Shown here one piece after another: positions 10,719 through 19,629 of a DNA stretch of 64,000 nucleotides; the stretch's first letter is position 1; every line of letters starts with the position of its first letter. A program made the translations under genes and the position numbers. The notes beneath the pieces were generated by a model. It saw nothing but the letters and a program-made list of their open reading frames with translations, was not told where the DNA came from and ran no database searches. The stretch is from Rathayibacter sp. VKM Ac-2754 (GTDB lineage: Bacteria; Actinomycetota; Actinomycetes; Actinomycetales; Microbacteriaceae), in contig NZ_WUCC01000012.1 of NCBI RefSeq assembly GCF_009807095.1, positions 1 through 64,000 on the forward strand. The letters run 5' to 3'.

Positions 10719-11387
10719 TCAGGCGACCAGACCGTTCTCGTAGGCGTAGACCACGAGCTGCACGCGGTCGCGCAGGCCGAGCTTGCCGAGGGTCCGGCTG
10801 ATGTGCGTCTTGACCGTCGCCTCGCTGAGGAACTCCGCGCGGGCGATCTCGGTGTTGCTGAGCCCGCGCGAGGCGAGGTGGAAGATCTCGCGCTCGCGAT
10901 CGGTGAGCGTCTCGAACTCGGGCGGCGTCTCGCGGCCGCTGCCCGGCGCGCCGAAGTGCTCGAAGAGCTCACGGGTCGCGGAGGCGGCCACCACCGCGGT
11001 CCCGGCGTGCACTGTGCGCACCGAGGCGAGCAGGAAGCCCGGCTCGGTGTCCTTGAGGAGGAAGCCGCTCGCCCCCGCACGGATCGCCCGCGCCGCCGCT
11101 TCGTCGAGGTCGAAGGTCGTGAGCACGAGGATCCGCGGCGGTGCGACTCCGGTCTCTGCGGCGTGGGAGAGGATCCTCCGCGTCGACTCGATGCCGTCGA
11201 CTCCCGGCATGCGGATGTCCATCAGGACCACGTCGGGCGCCACGCGGCCGACCAGCTCCGCGCCCTCGGCCCCGTCGGACGCCTCCCCCACGACCTCGAG
11301 GTCGGGCTGGGAGCTCAGCAGCATGCGGATGCCGGCGCGGAACAGCGCCTGGTCGTCGACGAGGACGATGCGGATGGTGTCGGTCAT
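10719..11387 (-). CDS. LuxR/NarL-family response regulator
   Basis: This 222-residue regulator has a receiver domain (about 1-125), with Asp10-Asp11 and the phosphoacceptor Asp57 in VVLMDIRMPG. The C-terminal LuxR helix-turn-helix (about 155-215) reads LTDREREIFHLASRGLSNTE and onwards. Its ATG overlaps the stop of the histidine kinase gene by 4 bp, so the pair is a coupled two-component system. The stimulus and target genes are unknown; small sequential neighbours such as an ABC exporter are absent. Confidence 0.95.
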   Translation of the reverse strand: MTDTIRIVLVDDQALFRAGIRMLLSSQPDLEVVGEASDGAEGAELVGRVAPDVVLMDIRMPGVDGIESTRRILSHAAETGVAPPRILVLTTFDLDEAAARAIRAGASGFLLKDTEPGFLLASVRTVHAGTAVVAASATRELFEHFGAPGSGRETPPEFETLTDREREIFHLASRGLSNTEIARAEFLSEATVKTHISRTLGKLGLRDRVQLVVYAYENGLVA

Positions 11388-13162
11388 GCGGGGCGGCCTC
11401 CAGAGGCGAGCGGTCGGACGGGCGGCGGATCGAGCGGGCCGGCGGTGATCGGGATCGGGGAGGTCGCGAGGGCGGGCAGGCGGGCGTCGACGACGAACTC
11501 CTCGCCCTCGGGGCCGGCGGTGAGGACGCCGCCGACGAGGGCGGCGCGCTCGTGCATGCCGACGAGACCGTGGCCCTCCCCCGTCGCGGCGACGGTCTCG
11601 GCGTCGGAGCAGCGGGCGTTGCGGACAGTGAGGACGACCTCGCCGGCCTCCCGCCGCAGGGAGACGTCGAGTGGGCTGCCGGGGCGACCGTGCCGGAGGG
11701 CGTTCGTGGTCGCCTCCTGCGCGATGCGGTAGAGCGCGAGCCCGGTCGCCCGAGGGACCGAGTCGAGGTCGACCTCGAGCTCGGAGTGCACCCGCGCCCC
11801 GGCGCCCGACACGCTGTCGAGCAGCGCCGGCAGATCGCGAGCCTGGGGCTGCGGGCCGTCGCTCTGGCTGTGCCGCAGCTGCGCGAGGAGCACGCGGACG
11901 TCGCCGAGCGCGTCCCGCGCGACACTCGAGATGGTGTGCAGGGCGGCGTCGGTCTGCTCCGGGCTCGCGGCTCCGAGGTAGCGGGCGCCGTCGGCCTGCG
12001 CGATCACGACGGCGAGCGAGTGCGCCACGACGTCGTGCATGTCGCGCGCGATCCGGTTGCGCTCCTCGACCGCGTCGAGCTCGCGCTGCGCCCGGGCGCG
12101 CTCGAGCTCCGCCTCGGCACGCAGGCTCTGCCCCTCGCGGGCCCGGCGGACCGAGCGCGAGAGCAGACCGACGGTCCACGAGAGGCCGAGGGTCGCGAGG
12201 ATCCCGGCGAACGTCGCCCCGAGCGTCAGCACCGAGTCGACCGTGTTCGAGATCAGGTCGAAGGCGAGGGTCAGGTACGCCACGGCCACCAGCGAGCCGA
12301 CGACGGCCGAGACCGCCCCCGCCACGCGGACACGACGGGACGAGGCGGCTCCCGCGCCGAAGAGGACGACGAGGATCGCGAGATCCCCGAAGCCGGGCGC
12401 GAGGTGCAGCGCCATCTGCAGGATGGCCCCGATCCAGGCGATCGCGAGGGCGAGCCCAGGTGAGCGGCGGTGCAGCACGAGGGCGACGGCCAGCACCCCG
12501 GCGATGAAGACCTGCAGCGATCCGTCGAGGACGGTGAGCGGGATGCACGCGATCGCCAGCAGGAGGAGCGCCTGGCCGCCGGCTGTGCCGACCGCGAACG
12601 GGTCCTGCGGGCCGGCGACGCGCGTCAGGAGCGACTCGACGCGGTCGTCGGGACCGATCGGCGAGCGGATGCCGAGCACGAAGGCGAGCACCACCAGCCC
12701 GCACAGGACGGAGGCGACGACGAGAGCGACGAGAGCCCTGGCCAGGAACTCGATGTTCGCGGGCAGGCCGCTCAGCACGATCGGGCCCGAGAGGTCGATG
12801 CCGGCGACGAGACCGCCGATGCCCGAGAGCAGCAGAGCGCCGGCGAGCACGAGCGATCGCGTCCACGGGCCGAGTCTGCGCGCCGTCGACCAGAGCGCGA
12901 CCATGCCGACGAGGACGCCGTCGAGGGGCACCCCTCCGAGTGCGAAGCCGCCGCCGGCGATGATCGCGAGAGCGGCCAGCGACGGCGCGAGGGCGGGCAG
13001 GAAGGCCGCGACCGCGAGCGCCAGTGCGAGCAGGAGCCCTGCCGGGAGCGCCTCGGCCGAGTCGACGCCGGTGGCGCCCGCGATCAGGTGGAGCGCAGCG
13101 AGGGCCGCTCCCGCGATCGGGAGCGTCGCCGGTCGGTCGAGGAGGGCACGCATGCTCCTCAC
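11384..13162 (-). CDS. NarL/DesK-type sensor histidine kinase
   Basis: The protein is about 592 residues long. The N-terminal ~330 residues are a run of hydrophobic membrane segments with little extracytoplasmic sequence. A HisKA_3 dimerisation region follows, with the phosphoacceptor His near residue 376 in NRIARDMHDVVAHSL, then a HATPase_c domain (GHGLVGMHERAALVGG). It phosphorylates the overlapping response regulator. The start is uncertain: the GTG at 13162 or the ATG at 13153 would change only three residues. The sensed signal is unknown and probably membrane-associated. Confidence 0.92.
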   Translation of the reverse strand: MRSMRALLDRPATLPIAGAALAALHLIAGATGVDSAEALPAGLLLALALAVAAFLPALAPSLAALAIIAGGGFALGGVPLDGVLVGMVALWSTARRLGPWTRSLVLAGALLLSGIGGLVAGIDLSGPIVLSGLPANIEFLARALVALVVASVLCGLVVLAFVLGIRSPIGPDDRVESLLTRVAGPQDPFAVGTAGGQALLLLAIACIPLTVLDGSLQVFIAGVLAVALVLHRRSPGLALAIAWIGAILQMALHLAPGFGDLAILVVLFGAGAASSRRVRVAGAVSAVVGSLVAVAYLTLAFDLISNTVDSVLTLGATFAGILATLGLSWTVGLLSRSVRRAREGQSLRAEAELERARAQRELDAVEERNRIARDMHDVVAHSLAVVIAQADGARYLGAASPEQTDAALHTISSVARDALGDVRVLLAQLRHSQSDGPQPQARDLPALLDSVSGAGARVHSELEVDLDSVPRATGLALYRIAQEATTNALRHGRPGSPLDVSLRREAGEVVLTVRNARCSDAETVAATGEGHGLVGMHERAALVGGVLTAGPEGEEFVVDARLPALATSPIPITAGPLDPPPVRPLASGGRPA

Positions 13163-13227
13163 GCTAGAGGGCGCGCGGCGCTGTGTCGTCGTCCTGCGGG
13201 GTGACGGCCGTCACCCTCACGAGCCGG

Positions 13228-14139
13228 TCAGAAGCCGAGGCGGCCCAGCAGCTTCGGGTCGCGCTGCCACTCCTTCGCGACCTTCACCCGGATCGAGAGG
13301 AAGACCTGGCGGCCGAGGAGGCGCTCGATCTGCTCACGGGACACGGCGCCGACCTCGCGCAGCCGCTGGCCGCCCTTGCCGATGATGATGCCCTTCTGGC
13401 TGTCGCGCTCGACGAAGACGTTCGCGTAGATGTCGATCAGCGAGCCGTCCTCGCGCTCGACCATGTCGTCGAGAGTGACGGCGAGCGAGTGCGGGAGCTC
13501 GTCGGAGACGCCCTCGAGCGCGGCCTCCCGGATGAACTCGGCGATGCGGGAGAAGAGGTCCTCGTCGGTCACCGCCTCCTTCGGGTAGAGCGCCGGCGAC
13601 TCCGGCATCAGCGCGAGCAGCTCGGAGGCGAGCACGTCGAGCTGCTCGGAGGTCACCGCCGAGATCGGGACGATCGTGTCCCACTCGCGCAGCTCCGAGA
13701 CCGCGAGCAGCTGCTTCGCGACGGACTTCTTCGACGACAGGTCGACCTTGGAGACGATGGCGACCTTGCGCGCGCGGGGGAAGGACTCGAGCTGCTCGCT
13801 GATGAAGCGGTCGCCCGGGCCGATCGGCTCGTCGGCCGGGAAGAGCATCCCGATCACGTCGACGTCGCCCAGGGTCGAGGTGACGAGCGAGTTCAGACGC
13901 TCGCCCAGCAGGGTGCGGGGGCGGTGGATGCCCGGGGTGTCGACGACGATCAGCTGGCCGTCCTCGCGGTGGACGACACCGCGGATCGCGCGCCGCGTCG
14001 TCTGCGGCTTCGAGCTCGTGATCGCGATCTTCTCGCCGACGAGCGCGTTGGTGAGCGTCGACTTGCCGACGTTGGGACGGCCGACGAACGACACGAATCC
14101 CGCCCGGAAGGGCGTCGTGGGAGGGCTGGTGTCGGTCAT
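13228..14139 (-). CDS. era: GTPase Era
   Basis: This 303-residue GTPase binds the 3' end of 16S rRNA and is needed for 30S subunit maturation. The G1 loop GRPNVGKSTLTNAL, the switch segment with TTRRAIRGV, G3 DTPGIH and G4 SKVDL are present. The C-terminal KH domain includes IIGKGGQRLREVGAVSREQIE. The start overlaps the 3' end of the CNNM/CBS gene by 4 bp, so it belongs to the ybeY-era gene string typical of bacteria. Confidence 0.97.
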   Translation of the reverse strand: MTDTSPPTTPFRAGFVSFVGRPNVGKSTLTNALVGEKIAITSSKPQTTRRAIRGVVHREDGQLIVVDTPGIHRPRTLLGERLNSLVTSTLGDVDVIGMLFPADEPIGPGDRFISEQLESFPRARKVAIVSKVDLSSKKSVAKQLLAVSELREWDTIVPISAVTSEQLDVLASELLALMPESPALYPKEAVTDEDLFSRIAEFIREAALEGVSDELPHSLAVTLDDMVEREDGSLIDIYANVFVERDSQKGIIIGKGGQRLREVGAVSREQIERLLGRQVFLSIRVKVAKEWQRDPKLLGRLGF

Positions 14140-15647
14140 CGTGCGTCCTCGATCGGTGCTGTCGTTGTCGGTGCTGCTGCCAGCACCGGTGGTGTGGTCG
14201 TCGGGGTCTTCTTCCGACTCTTCTGGTCGTCGGTCTTCGTCTTCCTGGTCTTCTTCGGCGCGGAGCTCTGGCCCTTCGGCGTCTCCTGCACGGCCTCGGC
14301 CTGCGGGTCCCGTGAGGCGGACTCCGCGGGGCCGTCGCTCTCGCCGTCGTCGGTCACGACGGCGATCGGTCCGGTGCCCGGCTCGCGGTTGGGATCGTAG
14401 TCGGGATCACGGCGCACGATGACCGTCGAGATGGTGCCGCGGCGCGGATCGGCCTGCTCCGCCTCGAGGATCACGCCGTCGATGCGGGCGATCGCACCCC
14501 GCTCGGGCAGGCGGCCGTAGGCCTTGGTCAGCAGGCCGCCGACGGAGTCGACGTCGTCGTCCTCGAGGTCGAGCTCGAACAGCTCGCCCAGCTCGCCGAC
14601 CGGCAGGCGCGCCGAGACACGGTAGACGCCGGGCTCGGTCTCCTCGAAGAGGTCGACCTCGCGGTCGTACTCGTCCGAGATGTCGCCGACGAGCTCCTCG
14701 ATGAGGTCCTCCAGGGTGACGAGGCCGGCGATGCCTCCGTACTCGTCGACCACCATCGCGAGGTGGTTCGACTCGAGCTGCATCTGCCTCAGCAGCTCGT
14801 CGGCCTTCTGGGACTCGGGCACGAAGAGCGCCGGCCGGGTGAGCTCGGAGACGGCGTCGGCGTCGTCGGGGCGCTCGTAGGTGTGCCGGGCGACGTCGCG
14901 GAGGTAGAGGACGCCCAGGACGTCGTCGACGCCGTCGCCGATCACCGGCAGGCGGGAGATCCCGCGGCTGAGCAGCAGGCCCATCCCCGCTCCGACCGAG
15001 GCCGTCGCCTCGATCGTCACCATGTCGGTGCGCGGCACCATGACCTCGCGGACGAGGGTGTCGTTGAACTCGAAGATCGAGTGGATGAGCTCGCGGTCGT
15101 CCTGCTCGAGGACGTCCTGCTCGGTGGCCTCGTCGACCATGCTGAGCAGCTGCTCCTCGGACGAGAACCCGGCCGAGCGCCCGGTGCCGGGGGTGACGCG
15201 GTTGCCGAGGGCGACGAGACCGTGCGCCACCGGACCCAGGGCCACGCGCAGCACGTGCACGAGGGACGCGCTCGTGCCGAGGACGGCGCGGGCGTGCGCC
15301 CGGCCGACGCTGCGGGGGCTCGAGCCGACGAGCACGAACGAGACGGCCGCCATGATGAGGATCGCGAGCAGCAGGGCCAGCCAGAGCTGCTCGACGACGA
15401 CCATCAGGACGGCGGTGACGAAGACGGCGGCCGTGGTCTCGGCGGCGATGCGGGTGAAGTTGACGACGTTGACGTGGGCGCTCAGATCGCCGGCGATCGA
15501 CCGGAGGGCGCGGGCGCTCCGGGAGTGGTTCGCCATGTCGAGCAGGTCGCTGCGCGACAGGACGCCGAGCGCGGCGTCGGTCGCCGCGAGCCAGCCGCCG
15601 ACGGCGACGAGGGCGAGCGCGGCGACGAGCAGCTGGACGGTCAGCAC
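14136..15647 (-). CDS. CNNM/CorC-HlyC family membrane protein with CBS domains
   Basis: The 503 residues include an N-terminal DUF21/CNNM membrane domain (about 1-190), two CBS domains (about 200-330; for example VPRTDMVTIEATASVG and DEYGGIAGLVTLEDLIEELVGDI) and a CorC_HlyC domain. Homologues are annotated as hemolysins but are more likely magnesium or cobalt transport and homeostasis proteins. A Lys/Thr/Pro-rich tail of about 70 residues follows the conserved part and is not a known domain. It lies between ybeY and era in a conserved cluster. Confidence 0.92.
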   Translation of the reverse strand: MLTVQLLVAALALVAVGGWLAATDAALGVLSRSDLLDMANHSRSARALRSIAGDLSAHVNVVNFTRIAAETTAAVFVTAVLMVVVEQLWLALLLAILIMAAVSFVLVGSSPRSVGRAHARAVLGTSASLVHVLRVALGPVAHGLVALGNRVTPGTGRSAGFSSEEQLLSMVDEATEQDVLEQDDRELIHSIFEFNDTLVREVMVPRTDMVTIEATASVGAGMGLLLSRGISRLPVIGDGVDDVLGVLYLRDVARHTYERPDDADAVSELTRPALFVPESQKADELLRQMQLESNHLAMVVDEYGGIAGLVTLEDLIEELVGDISDEYDREVDLFEETEPGVYRVSARLPVGELGELFELDLEDDDVDSVGGLLTKAYGRLPERGAIARIDGVILEAEQADPRRGTISTVIVRRDPDYDPNREPGTGPIAVVTDDGESDGPAESASRDPQAEAVQETPKGQSSAPKKTRKTKTDDQKSRKKTPTTTPPVLAAAPTTTAPIEDAR

Positions 15648-15653
15648 GGTGTC

Positions 15654-16115
15654 CTACCGTCGGCGTTCGCTGATGTGGAAGCCCACGAGGATGTCGCGCT
15701 GGATGCCGAACATCTCGCGCTCCTCCTCGGGCTCGGCGTGATCGAAGCCGAGCAGGTGCAGCAGCCCGTGAGCGGTGAGCAGCTGCAGCTCGTCGAGCAC
15801 CGAGTGACCGGCCGCCTCGGCCTGGCTCTGCGCGACCTGCGGGCAGAGCACGATGTCGCCGAGGAGCCCCGCGGGAGTCTGCTCGTCCTCGGTGCCCGGG
15901 CGCAGCTCGTCCATCGGGAAGCTCAGCACGTCGGTGGGGCCCGGCTCGTCCATCCACTGGACGTGCAGCTGCTCCATCGCCCCCTCGTCGACCAGCACGA
16001 TCGCCAGCTCGGCGTCGGGGTGCACGTGGAGCGAGTCGAGCGCGTAGCCGGCGAGGCGCAGCAGTGCCGCCTCGTCGACGGGGACGCTCGACTCGTTGTT
16101 GATCTCGATGCTCAC
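15654..16115 (-). CDS. ybeY: Endoribonuclease YbeY (rRNA maturation factor)
   Basis: This 153-residue zinc-dependent RNase takes part in 16S rRNA 3'-end maturation and 70S ribosome quality control. The zinc-binding signature [11 protein letters not shown] with three histidines is intact near the C-terminus, and the DVLSFPMDE segment is conserved. It lies between phoH and the CNNM/CBS gene, the standard bacterial arrangement. Confidence 0.96.
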   Translation of the reverse strand: MSIEINNESSVPVDEAALLRLAGYALDSLHVHPDAELAIVLVDEGAMEQLHVQWMDEPGPTDVLSFPMDELRPGTEDEQTPAGLLGDIVLCPQVAQSQAEAAGHSVLDELQLLTAHGLLHLLGFDHAEPEEEREMFGIQRDILVGFHISERRR

Positions 16116-16145
16116 GGGGTGGGGGCTTCTCTCGGTCGGGCGGTG

Positions 16146-17297
16146 TCAGCCGCGGGGGCGCTTGGGCTGGCTCTCGCCGGCGGTGCGGACGGGGCCGCCG
16201 CGGCGCTCGGCGCGATTGGCGAACTCGCGCGCCTGCTCGCGCTCGAAGTGCTGCGCCTGCTTCTGCTGGTCGTACTCGGTGTAGGCGTCGACGATGCGGC
16301 CGACGAGGCTGTGCCGCACCACGTCCTCACTGGTGAGGCGCGAGAAGTGGATGTCGTCGATGCCGTCGAGCACACGGGTGACGAGGCGGAGGCCGCTCGC
16401 ACCCGTCGGGAGGTCGACCTGGGTGATGTCGCCCGTGACGACCATCTTCGAGCCGAAGCCGAGGCGGGTGAGGAACATCTTCATCTGCTCGGGAGTGGTG
16501 TTCTGCGCCTCGTCGAGCACGACGAACGAGTTGTTGAGCGTGCGACCGCGCATGTAGGCGAGCGGAGCGACCTCGATCGTGCCCGCGGCCAGGAGCTTCG
16601 GGACGTTCTCGGGGTCCATCATCTCGTTGAGCGCGTCGTACAGCGGGCGGAGGTACGGGTCGATCTTGTCGGTGAGGGACCCGGGCAGGTAGCCCAGCCG
16701 CTCCCCCGCCTCGACCGCCGGGCGCGTCAGGATGATGCGCTCGACCTCCTTCCGCTGGAGGGCCTGCACCGCCTTCGCCATGGCGAGATAGGTCTTGCCC
16801 GTTCCCGCAGGGCCGATGCCGAACGTGATCGTGTTCTCGTCGACAGCGTCGACGTACTCGCGCTGCCCGAGGGTCTTCGGGCGGATGCTCCTGCCGCGCG
16901 CGGTCAGGATCGCCTGCCCGAACGCCTCCGCCGGCGACACGGGGCCGCCGTTCTGCAGGATCCGCGCGGACTCGCGCACGCCGTCGGGATCGAGGTCGTG
17001 GCCGCCTGCCGTCATGAGCACCAGTTCTTCCACCAGGCGCGCCGCGGAGGCGACGGGGTCGCGCTCGCCGTCGAGCGTCACCTCGTTGCCGCGCACGTGC
17101 ACCCGGACATCGGGGAATCGTCCTTCGACCGCTCGGATGAGCCGGTCCTGAGGTCCGAGGAGGCGCACCATGGCGACTCCGTCGACGGCGATGACGCGGT
17201 GCGCCGGGCCGGTGAGGGGCGTGGCGGCGGTGGTGCCGCCGGGGAGATCGGGGGTCGGAACTGCCGGGCTGTCGCCCGAGTGGTCAACCGGTGGCAA
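16146..17297 (-). CDS. phoH: PhoH family ATPase
   Basis: This 383-residue protein is a cytoplasmic P-loop ATPase of the PhoH-like type, linked to RNA metabolism and found next to ybeY. The N-terminal ~110 residues form a KH-like region (MVRLLGPQDRLIRAVEGRF). The Walker A site is GPAGTGKTYLA and Walker B is VVLDEAQNTTPEQMK. It overlaps the 3' end of the HIT gene by 14 bp and is probably translated from the same message. Confidence 0.95.
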   Translation of the reverse strand: MPPVDHSGDSPAVPTPDLPGGTTAATPLTGPAHRVIAVDGVAMVRLLGPQDRLIRAVEGRFPDVRVHVRGNEVTLDGERDPVASAARLVEELVLMTAGGHDLDPDGVRESARILQNGGPVSPAEAFGQAILTARGRSIRPKTLGQREYVDAVDENTITFGIGPAGTGKTYLAMAKAVQALQRKEVERIILTRPAVEAGERLGYLPGSLTDKIDPYLRPLYDALNEMMDPENVPKLLAAGTIEVAPLAYMRGRTLNNSFVVLDEAQNTTPEQMKMFLTRLGFGSKMVVTGDITQVDLPTGASGLRLVTRVLDGIDDIHFSRLTSEDVVRHSLVGRIVDAYTEYDQQKQAQHFEREQAREFANRAERRGGPVRTAGESQPKRPRG

Positions 17298-17634
17298 GGG
17301 AGCCTTCCGTCAGGTGTCCGCCCAGGACGTGGGCGTGGACGTGGAACACGGTCTGACCGGCCTCTTCGCCCGAGTTGAACACGAGGCGGAACTGCCCGCC
17401 GGCGTGCGCGTCGGCCAGGGTCTGCGCGACCTGGACGATCTCGGCGAGGAGGGCGGGGTCGGCGGCGGCCAGGGCGGCGACGGTCGCGTACTCCTGCGTC
17501 TTGGGGAAGACGAGGAGGTGGACCGGCGCCTTCGGCGCGATGTCGGTGATGGCGAGGATGCGCTCGTTCTCGAACACCACGTCGGCAGGGATCTCGCCCC
17601 GGACGATGCGGGTGAAGACGGTCGGTTCGCTCAT
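17284..17634 (-). CDS. HIT family hydrolase (HINT-like)
   Basis: This 116-residue protein has the histidine-triad motif TVFHVHAHVLGG near its C-terminus and the N-terminal TIFxKIxxGEIP-like start (TVFTRIVRGEIPADVVFEN). HINT proteins hydrolyse nucleoside phosphoramidates such as adenylyl-lysine. I use the ATG at 17634; sequence further upstream in this frame is non-conserved. It sits between rsmE and phoH in the usual actinobacterial order. Confidence 0.95.
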   Translation of the reverse strand: MSEPTVFTRIVRGEIPADVVFENERILAITDIAPKAPVHLLVFPKTQEYATVAALAAADPALLAEIVQVAQTLADAHAGGQFRLVFNSGEEAGQTVFHVHAHVLGGHLTEGSLATG

Positions 17635-17692
17635 GCGTCCATCGTAAAGGCGGGCACCGGCACTCGGGGGCGCCGTTCGCCGAGGGCGCGCG

Positions 17693-18427
17693 TCACCAGC
17701 GGCCGAGTCGCGCCGAGAGCAGGGCGATGGCGGCCGGTCCGGCGGTCGAGGTGCGCAGCACGGAGTCGCCCAGCGCGACGGCCTCGGCCCCCGCCTCCTC
17801 GAGCGCTCGCAGCTCCTCCGGGGCGATGCCGCCCTCGGGGCCGACGACCAGCACGAGGTCGCGCCCGTCGGGCACCACGGCCGAGAGCCGGGAGGCGGCA
17901 CCGGGCTCGAGGACGAGGATCCGCGCGGTCGCGGCGCGCTCCACGACTCCGCGCAGAGCCGTCAGGGCCGACACGTCGGGCACGCGGGCCCGGAGGGACT
18001 GCTTGCTCGCCTCGCGGACGATGCTGCGCCAGCGCTCCCGGCCCTTCTCCTCCTTCGTCCCGGACCACCGGGACACGGAGCGGGCGGCCTGCCACGGCAC
18101 GACCTCGTCGACTCCCAGCTCGGTCGCCGCCTGGATCGCGAGCTCGTCGCGGTCGCCCTTGGCGAGGGCCTGCACCAGCACGAGGCGGGGGGACGGCGCC
18201 GCCGCCTCCTCGACCGACTCGACGAGGAGCGCGACGCGCGACGCCTCCGCGCTCTCGACGACCGCCGTCGCGACCCGCCCGCGTCCGTCACCGACGCGCA
18301 CGGTCTCGCCCGCGCGCAGACGGCTGACCGTGGCGGCGTGGCGCGCCTCCGCCCCGGTCAGCACGAGCCGACCGCCGGAGACGAAGTCGCCGGAGTCGAG
18401 CGACTCGTCGATGTAGTGGTGCGCCAC
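17693..18427 (-). CDS. rsmE: 16S rRNA (uracil1498-N3)-methyltransferase
   Basis: This 244-residue SPOUT-class methyltransferase modifies U1498 of 16S rRNA using S-adenosylmethionine. The N-terminal PUA-like part begins AHHYIDESLDSGDF. The knotted SAM site is VVGPEGGIAPEELRALEEAG with ALGDSVLRTSTAGPAAI. The GTG at 18427 starts 8 bp after the dnaJ stop, and the two genes are co-transcribed in most bacteria. Confidence 0.95.
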   Translation of the reverse strand: MAHHYIDESLDSGDFVSGGRLVLTGAEARHAATVSRLRAGETVRVGDGRGRVATAVVESAEASRVALLVESVEEAAAPSPRLVLVQALAKGDRDELAIQAATELGVDEVVPWQAARSVSRWSGTKEEKGRERWRSIVREASKQSLRARVPDVSALTALRGVVERAATARILVLEPGAASRLSAVVPDGRDLVLVVGPEGGIAPEELRALEEAGAEAVALGDSVLRTSTAGPAAIALLSARLGRW

Positions 18428-18434
18428 GCCCGGG

Positions 18435-19544
18435 TCAGCCCAGGAAGCGGTCGCGGAGCTTCGAGAACAGCCCCTGCTGGAAGTGGGTGAGCGCCGGCTT
18501 CTGCGGCTTGTAGTGCTTCGCGAACTCCTGGACGAGCTCGCGCTCGCGGTGGCCGAGCTTGGTGGGGGTGACCACCTGGATGCCGATGCGCAGGTCGCCG
18601 CGCCCGTTGCCGCGCAGGCGCGTGACTCCGCGACCCTTGATCGTGACGATCTCGGTGCTCTGCGTGCCGGGCTTGACCTCGATCTCGATGTCGCCGTCGA
18701 GCGCGGCGAGCGTCGCGGTCGAGCCGAGGATCGCATCCGTCATCTGCACCTCGAGGGTGCAGAGCAGATCGTCGCCGTTGCGGCTGAAGACGTCGTGGTG
18801 CTTGACCTTGATCTCGAGGTAGAGGTCGCCGTTGGGGCCGCCGGCCGGGCCGACCTCTCCGCTGCCCGGCATCTGCAAACGCAGACCGGTGTCGACGCCG
18901 GCGGGGACGTCGACGGGGATCGTGCGGCGCGCGCGGACGCGGCCCTGGCCCTGGCAGGTGGAGCACGGGGTCGCGATGACGGTGCCGTAGCCGCGGCAGG
19001 TGCCGCAGGGGCTCGCGGTCATCACATTGCCCAGCAGCGAGCGGACCGTGCGCTGGATCTGGCCGGAGCCGTGGCAGATGTCGCAGGTGACCGGCGAGGT
19101 GCCGGGCTGGCAGCACGACCCCTGGCAGGTCTCGCAGAGCACGGCGGTGTCGACCTCGAGGTCGCGGTGGGTGCCGAAGATGACCTCGTCGAGCGAGACC
19201 TCGACCCGCAGGAGGGCGTCCTGCCCGCGCTCGCGCCGCGATCGCGGGCCGCGCGACGAGCCCTGGGCGCCCTGGCCGAAGAAGGTCTCGAAGATGTCGC
19301 CGAAGCCGCCGAAGCCCTGCGCGCCGCCCGGGAAGCCCTCCTGGGGCCCGCGGTCGTACTGCTGGCGCTGCTGGGCGTCACTCAGGACGTCGTAGGCGTG
19401 CGTGACGAGCTTGAAGCGCTCCGAGGCATCCGCACTGGGGTTGACGTCGGGGTGCAGCTCGCGCGCGAGGCGGCGGTACGCCTTCTTGATCTCGTCGGCG
19501 GAGGCGTCGCGGGCGACGCCCAGCACTTCGTAGTGATCGGCCAC
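18435..19544 (-). CDS. dnaJ: Molecular chaperone DnaJ
   Basis: This 369-residue type I DnaJ stimulates DnaK ATPase activity. The J domain (about 1-70) has the HPD tripeptide in ARELHPDVNPSAD. A Gly/Phe-rich linker follows, then four zinc-binding motifs: CETCQGSC, CDICHGSG, CGTCRGYG and CSTCQGQG. The first has Cys where glycine is usual, followed by another Cys. I place the start at the GTG of (M)ADHYEVLG. It lies directly downstream of hrcA, so it is the HrcA-linked paralogue (often called dnaJ2) under CIRCE control. Confidence 0.95.
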   Translation of the reverse strand: MADHYEVLGVARDASADEIKKAYRRLARELHPDVNPSADASERFKLVTHAYDVLSDAQQRQQYDRGPQEGFPGGAQGFGGFGDIFETFFGQGAQGSSRGPRSRRERGQDALLRVEVSLDEVIFGTHRDLEVDTAVLCETCQGSCCQPGTSPVTCDICHGSGQIQRTVRSLLGNVMTASPCGTCRGYGTVIATPCSTCQGQGRVRARRTIPVDVPAGVDTGLRLQMPGSGEVGPAGGPNGDLYLEIKVKHHDVFSRNGDDLLCTLEVQMTDAILGSTATLAALDGDIEIEVKPGTQSTEIVTIKGRGVTRLRGNGRGDLRIGIQVVTPTKLGHRERELVQEFAKHYKPQKPALTHFQQGLFSKLRDRFLG

Positions 19545-19629
19545 AGGTGGCTTCGTCCTTCGTTCGTGGGTCGGTGCGCCGGGCACGGCGGACCTGTCGG
19601 GAGCCGGAGGGACCGGCGGAGGATCGGTG

